Below are positions 6,143-10,179 of a DNA stretch of 10,179 bases, piece after piece (the stretch's first letter is position 1; every line of letters starts with the position of its first letter). The stretch is from contig CAIKVF010000089.1 of assembly GCA_903830745.1 (NCBI GenBank), positions 1 to 10,179 of the forward strand, written 5' to 3'. Made by a program: the position numbers and the translations under genes. The stretch is from an uncultured Actinomycetes bacterium. Lineage in GTDB: Bacteria; Actinomycetota; Acidimicrobiia; Acidimicrobiales; RAAP-2. The notes beneath the pieces are model-generated. The model was not told where the DNA came from. It ran no database searches and saw only the letters and a program-made list of their open reading frames with translations.

Positions 6143-7240
6143 AGATGTGATTTCACCATTCGGTCGAATGACTACAGCTCGATCACCAAAATCTTGAACT
6201 GAAAGATTGTTCACAAAGGTTGCTGCCCTATGAGACTGATCAATGCTTGGAATTCCCGTTGCATCAAGGAGCACCGAGTGGAATGTTCCACTTACAAATG
6301 AACCAGTTGCGCTTAACGTAACTTTCAAAATTGCGCTAAGAGCCAGATCCCCACTGGTTGCAAAGTTATGAAAGTTTGCAAAATCTCCGAGGCTGTAATT
6401 AATTAGATGACCTCGGTACACTTCCATCCCTCGAAGAACATGTGGCCCGCTTGCAATGACTAGGTCGGCTCCGTTGTCAATTGCCGCGTGAGCGAATGCG
6501 TACGGATTACCACGATTTTCACCAAAGAATGATTCACTCGTTTTTGTAACGTGAGATGCGCCACTCCCCTCTGCGCCAGCGTGCATGTACACCACCACAA
6601 TGTTTGCTTCGCGCTTAGCTTGAGTTATTAACTGTGCCGCGGCAGTTGCGTTGAGGAGATTATTGGTGTTGTAATACGGAGCGAACGCAACAAACGCGAG
6701 CGAAATACCGTTCTGCTTCACAATGGCTATTTGCCCAGGAAGTCCAGCTTGGGCAATGCCCGCTTCATGAAGTGCTTTTGTAGTGTCAATTCGACCTTGT
6801 GATCCGAAGTCGTTGCTGTGGTTATTTGCGCTATTTAAAACATTGAAGCCTACCGACGCAAACGTGTTTGCAAATGCGGGAGGAGTTCGAAATGCGTAAC
6901 AATTAGTTGAACTCGCGCCACATTTCGACAGTGTTTGTGTCGTGAGGGTTCCCTCAAGATTGCCAAATTCAACTTGTGCTTTTAGCGCAGATAAAACATT
7001 TGAGAAAATCGAAGCAGGATTAGAGGGTAACTGTGGCGTGGATCCAAGTTCCATGTCACCAACTGCGGAAATCGTAACTGTGGTTGGAGCCAGCGTCGTT
7101 GGAACAGTTGTCGTAGTTGGTGCAACGTGATTTTTATTTATGAGAAGCGTTGTCGCAGTTGCTATCAGGGCTATAAGTACAACAAGTGAGAAAATGAGCA
7201 GCTTCTTGCTCTGCTTTTTCTTATGACGTCCCTTTACCAC
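6128..7240 (-). CDS. CapA-family protein (PGA_cap metallophosphatase-like), membrane anchored
   Basis: A 370-residue protein with a basic N-terminus (KGRHKKKQSKK), one membrane segment at about residues 14-34, a Thr/Pro linker (APTTTTVPTTLAPTT, 40-54) and then an extracytoplasmic PGA_cap-type domain to the end. The domain shows the calcineurin-like metal motifs: AVGDMELG (59-66), FGNLEGTL (92-99), NSANNHSNDFGSQG (136-149), VYMHAGAEG (217-225) and IASGPHVLRGMEVYRGHLINYSLGDF (His267; 262-287 in parts). CapA relatives take part in poly-gamma-glutamate or other surface-polymer synthesis or processing; the biochemical role of stand-alone members is unsettled. No CapB or CapC gene is in the window, so poly-gamma-glutamate synthesis is not implied. 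The start is GTG 7240, seven bases inside the upstream gene (GTGGTAA). An in-frame TGA four codons before it excludes an earlier start, and there is no good ribosome binding site, so coupling is likely. Confidence 0.88.
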   Translation of the reverse strand: MVKGRHKKKQSKKLLIFSLVVLIALIATATTLLINKNHVAPTTTTVPTTLAPTTVTISAVGDMELGSTPQLPSNPASIFSNVLSALKAQVEFGNLEGTLTTQTLSKCGASSTNCYAFRTPPAFANTFASVGFNVLNSANNHSNDFGSQGRIDTTKALHEAGIAQAGLPGQIAIVKQNGISLAFVAFAPYYNTNNLLNATAAAQLITQAKREANIVVVYMHAGAEGSGASHVTKTSESFFGENRGNPYAFAHAAIDNGADLVIASGPHVLRGMEVYRGHLINYSLGDFANFHNFATSGDLALSAILKVTLSATGSFVSGTFHSVLLDATGIPSIDQSHRAATFVNNLSVQDFGDRAVVIRPNGEITSQLLN

Positions 7241-8199
7241 GGCTGTGGCTCACCGGGACTCTTCGAACTGAACACCGCGAAGAAGTCTTTCGTGCTCGAG
7301 TAAAGGAACCTGGTGGAAACCTGATTAGGGTTCGGAACAAAAAGTGATGGACCCTTCGCGCCACGATTTGCGTACGTTACAAATATTGGCCACGCAGGAT
7401 TTATATCAAGCTGCATTGCTCGAACCACATGCAATTTGCTCATCACGAGTGCCAAGCTGTGTCCAGTTTGAGATGGAGCCGCAACGTAAATAAGGCTTCC
7501 CTGTGCATCTATCCCAATTGCAGTCCTCCACACCGCCGCAACACCATGAAGCGTTGAACCCCACAGCGCATTGTTCGAAGTGCTTTTCGTTGGAAGCGAA
7601 TCATTAATCAGCAGTGAAAGGTTTTGTCGTGCCATTAGGACATCTGCACCTGGCCGTTTACCACCATCCCACGCCTTGATGTCCACTGAACCATCTTTGT
7701 ACTGAATAAGTGTTGCGGCACCCTTCACCATTGGAAAGTAAAGAGTGTTGTGAGTGAAGAATCCAGCCGCAGTGTCAGACTCGTAGAAACCTGAATTAAA
7801 AGCTGCGAGTAGTCGAGGACGCGCAGCTACCGGAACCATCTGCGGGCCACGTGGGAGTCTTGAAGGACCGGGGCCTTTGTAACCCAGATACAGCGCAATG
7901 TCAGTAGTTGAAGTATTGATCCAGGCGGCGTAAGCCCGCACCGTTGGCTGTGCAGTAAACGGTGTAAATACCGTTGTCATCACCGACGGTGTTACACCAC
8001 TCCAAGGTTCTGGATTTTTCCAGGTGCTACACGATGTTGCTGAGCAAACCGACGGAGGGCTTGGCAACGTAGTGGTGGTTGCAATCTCAGTTGTTGGTGT
8101 CTCAGACGCAGAAGAATGGCGAACTGCTGCAACGTAGCCACCAGCAGCTAGTGCAGCTAAAGCAATCAAAATCAACAGAATTTTACGCACAAGCCTCAA
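7234..8199 (-). CDS. Phosphodiester glycosidase-like (NAGPA domain) protein, membrane anchored
   Basis: A 321-residue protein with one N-terminal hydrophobic segment (about 7-25), a Thr/Ser/Pro linker (TTEIATTTTLPSPPS) carrying two cysteines (52 and 57), and then an extracytoplasmic domain. Landmarks are the entry strand ALYLGYKGPG (102-111), ARPRLLAAFNSGFYESD (126-142, the family's NGGF-type motif), TLIQYKDGSVDIKAWDGG (163-180), RTAIGIDAQGSLIYVAA (225-241), VVRAMQLDINPAW (258-270) and STKDFFAVF (302-310). I recognise this as the actinobacterial branch of the phosphodiester alpha-GlcNAcase-like fold, expected to act on sugar phosphodiesters or other exopolymer links; its substrate is unknown. 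In the NGGF motif one Gly is Ser (NSGF). The start is ambiguous. TTG 8199 directly follows an in-frame TAA and has no ribosome binding site. GTG 8190 has GAGG only 3 nt before it. It overlaps the CapA gene by 7 nt. Confidence 0.82.
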   Translation of the reverse strand: MRLVRKILLILIALAALAAGGYVAAVRHSSASETPTTEIATTTTLPSPPSVCSATSCSTWKNPEPWSGVTPSVMTTVFTPFTAQPTVRAYAAWINTSTTDIALYLGYKGPGPSRLPRGPQMVPVAARPRLLAAFNSGFYESDTAAGFFTHNTLYFPMVKGAATLIQYKDGSVDIKAWDGGKRPGADVLMARQNLSLLINDSLPTKSTSNNALWGSTLHGVAAVWRTAIGIDAQGSLIYVAAPSQTGHSLALVMSKLHVVRAMQLDINPAWPIFVTYANRGAKGPSLFVPNPNQVSTRFLYSSTKDFFAVFSSKSPGEPQPW

Positions 8200-8294
8200 T
8201 TAACGATTTATTCAATCTTACGGACTATCTAGTGAATTTATGGGAATTCTGTCAGGTTGCAGTTCGACGCTCATTTTTCTGAAACACTGTCAAG

Positions 8295-9248
8295 ATGACA
8301 CAACGCTACGGAGTAACAATCCCATTTGACGGCGTCACTCTTCCAGAACACAAAGAGTGGTTCCACATGCTCGCTGACATTGGTTACACCGATGTTTGGA
8401 CGGCAGAAGTTGACGGTACCGACGGTTTCACCCCACTCACCCTCGCGGCTGCGTGGGAGTCACGACTCAACCTCGGTGTAGCTGTTCTTCCTGCCTACAC
8501 GCGTGGTGCAGGACTGCTCGCAATGAGTATTGCTTCACTCGCTGAAGCTTCTGGTGGTCGCTTCACAGTGGGACTCGGATCATCTTCAATGCCCGTAGTA
8601 CAGCGCTGGAACGGTATTGAGTTCGATAAGCCATATTCACGTACTCGTGATGTTCTTGATTTCTTGAAGCGTGCCCTTGACGGCGAAAAAATCGATCACG
8701 TGTATGACACATTCGAAATTCACGGCTTCAAGATTGCTCGTCCAATCACTCACCGCCCACCAATTCTTTTAGGTGCACTTCGTCCACGTATGTTGAAGCT
8801 GGCTGGCAGCGAAGCAGACGGTGCAATTCTCAACTGGTTATCAGCAGAAGACGTGAAGAAGTGTGTCGCTGAAGTTGGCCCTGGAAAAACTATTGCCGCA
8901 CGACTCTTTGTTATTCCAACAGAAGACGCCGACACCGCACGTTTCATAGCTCGCAGAATGATTTCTTCGTATCTGACCGTTTCCACGTACGCAGAATTTC
9001 ACAAATGGCTTGGTCGTGAAGAAATCTTGAAGCCAATGTGGGACGCGTGGGCGGCTGGTGACAGAAAACTAGCTAACGAACTAATTCCAGACTCAGTATG
9101 TGACGAACTCATCATTCATGGCTCATACGACAAGTGTCGTGAGCACATTCAACAGTTCATTGACAATGGCATCCAAATTCCTACCTTGGCAATAGTTCCA
9201 GTTGGCGTCGATGTTAAAGACGCCGTTAAGGGACTAGCTCCTCGTTAA
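8295..9248 (+). CDS. LLM-class (luciferase-like) F420-dependent-type oxidoreductase
   Basis: A 317-residue TIM-barrel flavin/deazaflavin oxidoreductase of the luciferase-like monooxygenase superfamily, cytoplasmic. The sequence GYTDVWTAEVDGTDGFTPL (30-48), ESRLNLGVAVLPAYTRGAG (55-73), SIASLAEASGGRFTVGLGSS (78-97) and PYSRTRDVLDFLKRAL (113-128) is typical of the actinobacterial F420-dependent group (tetrahydromethanopterin-reductase-like). So are RPPILLGALRPRMLKLAGSEADGAILNW and the C-terminal half. Length is normal. F420 rather than FMN is inferred from family resemblance; the substrate is unknown. The ATG at 8295 is fixed by an in-frame TGA at 8280-8282 with no other start between. There is no clear ribosome binding site, so the mRNA may be leaderless or poorly led. 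It is divergent from the glycosidase gene (95-bp gap), and its stop interlocks with the acyl-CoA dehydrogenase stop. Confidence 0.9.
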   Translation: MTQRYGVTIPFDGVTLPEHKEWFHMLADIGYTDVWTAEVDGTDGFTPLTLAAAWESRLNLGVAVLPAYTRGAGLLAMSIASLAEASGGRFTVGLGSSSMPVVQRWNGIEFDKPYSRTRDVLDFLKRALDGEKIDHVYDTFEIHGFKIARPITHRPPILLGALRPRMLKLAGSEADGAILNWLSAEDVKKCVAEVGPGKTIAARLFVIPTEDADTARFIARRMISSYLTVSTYAEFHKWLGREEILKPMWDAWAAGDRKLANELIPDSVCDELIIHGSYDKCREHIQQFIDNGIQIPTLAIVPVGVDVKDAVKGLAPR

Positions 9249-10179
9249 GACTGAGCAACACCTAGCTGCTTGAGCATGTCTGCGTACTTCACCTGCGCTG
9301 CAGCGGCTCTCGTTGGTACGTGGTCTGTAGGAATCTCAGATGCGGTGTATTCCTTAAGAACGTGACGGGCAACTGTCTGCTTGTGCACTTCGTCTGGTCC
9401 GTCATAGATACGTGCAGCACGTGCAGCACGGTACATACCTTCAATAGGCATGTCTGATGAGTACCCGAGTGATCCGTAGACCTGAAGCGCACGGTCAACA
9501 ACATTGTGAAGAACCGTTGCACCGTAGTACTTGATCATTGCAATCTCATCACGTGACTGTGATGCACCAACTTGGTCCATCTTCCAGGCTGCGTGAAGTG
9601 TCATGAGTCGAGCAGCGTGCATTTCGGCCTTCGAGTCAGCAATCCAGTTCTGCACTGTCTGCTTTTCAGCAAGCAGTGATCCGTGGGTGAAGCGGCTAAG
9701 TGCACGCTCGCACATCATGTCAAAGGCACGTTGTGACTGTCCGAGCCAGCGCATGCAGTGGTGAATACGACCAGGCCCAAGGCGAGTTTGCGCGAGCAAG
9801 AATCCTGATCCTTCTGGACCAACGAGGTGGTCAGCAGGAATGCGAACATCCTCGTAAAGAATTTCTGCGTGGTTTCCGAATCTTCCGTAGGTGACTTCTG
9901 GGTCGTCCATTGAGCCAACGTCGCGAAGAATAGTTAGCCCTGGTGTGTTAACTGGCACAACAAACATTGATGAGCCTTGGTATGGGTGCACGTCAGGGTT
10001 AGTGACTGCCATAAGAATCAAAATGTTCGCAACAGAACCATTCGTGGTGTACCACTTGCGACCATTGATGACCCACTCTTCGCCGTCTTTCTCGGCGCGA
10101 GTTACAAGTAGTCGTGGGTCAGAGCCTGCGGTGTTTGGCTCAGTCATTGAAAAGCCTGAGCGAATTTCACCATTGAGCA
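9245..10179 (-). CDS. Acyl-CoA dehydrogenase, ACAD10/11-like (5' end beyond window)
   Basis: A flavoprotein catalysing FAD-dependent alpha,beta-dehydrogenation of an acyl-CoA. The frame continues to the right edge. An ATG at 10147 is internal, because the preceding codons read LNGEIRSGFS-MTEPNTAGSD, the conserved FAD-binding stretch of the family, so roughly 100 N-terminal residues are missing. Visible from that Met: WVINGRKWYTTNGSVANI (25-42), the beta-domain EDVRIPADHLVGPEGSGF (99-116), LGPGRIHHCMRWLGQSQRAF (123-142), YGATVLHNVVDRALQVYGSLGY (208-229 in parts) and RAARAARIYDGPDEVHK (240-256). In the last motif Asp249 stands where medium-chain enzymes use the catalytic Glu; ACAD10/11-type proteins typically have this DGPDEVH form. 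Chain length or substrate cannot be assigned. The stop interlocks with the LLM gene (TTAA at 9245-9248). The short tandem GTGCAGCAC near 9412-9429 simply encodes AARAAR. Confidence 0.93.
   Translation of the reverse strand, partial: LNGEIRSGFSMTEPNTAGSDPRLLVTRAEKDGEEWVINGRKWYTTNGSVANILILMAVTNPDVHPYQGSSMFVVPVNTPGLTILRDVGSMDDPEVTYGRFGNHAEILYEDVRIPADHLVGPEGSGFLLAQTRLGPGRIHHCMRWLGQSQRAFDMMCERALSRFTHGSLLAEKQTVQNWIADSKAEMHAARLMTLHAAWKMDQVGASQSRDEIAMIKYYGATVLHNVVDRALQVYGSLGYSSDMPIEGMYRAARAARIYDGPDEVHKQTVARHVLKEYTASEIPTDHVPTRAAAAQVKYADMLKQLGVAQS

Noticed and set aside
6128..7240. Poly-gamma-glutamate capsule operon
   Set aside because: Only a CapA-family gene is present; CapB and CapC are absent and the neighbour is a glycosidase-like protein, so a specific polymer cannot be claimed.
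9412..9429. Tandem GTGCAGCAC repeat
   Set aside because: It is two copies only, encoding AARAAR in a conserved acyl-CoA dehydrogenase segment. It is too short to be a meaningful repeat array.
9245..10147. Complete 300-residue acyl-CoA dehydrogenase starting at ATG 10147
   Set aside because: Codons before this ATG continue the frame to the window edge and read LNGEIRSGFS, the conserved family sequence before MTEP, so the gene is truncated by the window and the Met is internal.
1..10179. Mobile element, prophage, toxin-antitoxin, CRISPR or defence island
   Set aside because: No transposase, integrase, terminal repeats, repeat-spacer pattern, tRNA edge or defence-type domain could be found; every large open frame fits housekeeping or envelope families.

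Overview
The window is ordinary chromosomal bacterial DNA of middling GC. It most likely comes from an actinobacterium, and I favour a low-GC Acidimicrobiia-type lineage. The reasons are an F420-type luciferase-like oxidoreductase, an ACAD10/11-like acyl-CoA dehydrogenase, an actinobacterial-style phosphodiester glycosidase-like protein, and Thr/Pro linkers of the TTTTVPTT kind behind single N-terminal membrane anchors. The taxonomy is inferred from protein style, not from a marker gene. I see no rRNA, tRNA, CRISPR array, insertion sequence, phage gene or replication origin.

Layout, left to right. 1-582 (-): a nitroreductase-family flavoprotein whose C-terminus is cut by the left edge. 651-1259 (+): a LysE/ArgO-type amino-acid exporter. 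1256-2029 (-): a YgiD-like 4,5-DOPA extradiol dioxygenase-family protein. 2076-2117: a strong rho-independent terminator. 2125-3579 (-): an APC-superfamily amino-acid permease. 3580-3783: a divergent intergenic region with short inverted repeats. 3784-5499 (+) and 5499-6131 (+): a glycosyltransferase translationally overlapped (TAATG) by a small secreted protein. 7234-8199 (-) and 6128-7240 (-): a membrane-anchored phosphodiester glycosidase-like protein overlapped by a CapA-family protein. 8295-9248 (+): an LLM-class (F420-dependent-type) oxidoreductase. 9245-10179 (-): an acyl-CoA dehydrogenase whose N-terminus is cut by the right edge.

Functionally there are three themes. The left third handles amino acids and aromatic compounds (export, uptake, ring-cleavage-type dioxygenase, nitroreductase), although these genes are not one operon. 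The middle, about 3784-8199, looks like a cell-envelope polysaccharide block: one cytoplasmic glycosyltransferase and three exported or anchored proteins in two tightly overlapped pairs that face each other. The right end holds redox and acyl-CoA catabolism genes of the kind abundant in actinobacteria.

The genome is very compact. All three convergent gene pairs overlap by exactly 4 bp through interlocking stop codons, and both codirectional envelope pairs overlap. Several genes lack a clear Shine-Dalgarno sequence. I did not find a convincing new defence or mobile system. The most unusual part is the envelope block, especially the secreted protein with a Gly/Pro-rich tail ending in cysteine, encoded in overlap with a glycosyltransferase whose first module looks degenerate.
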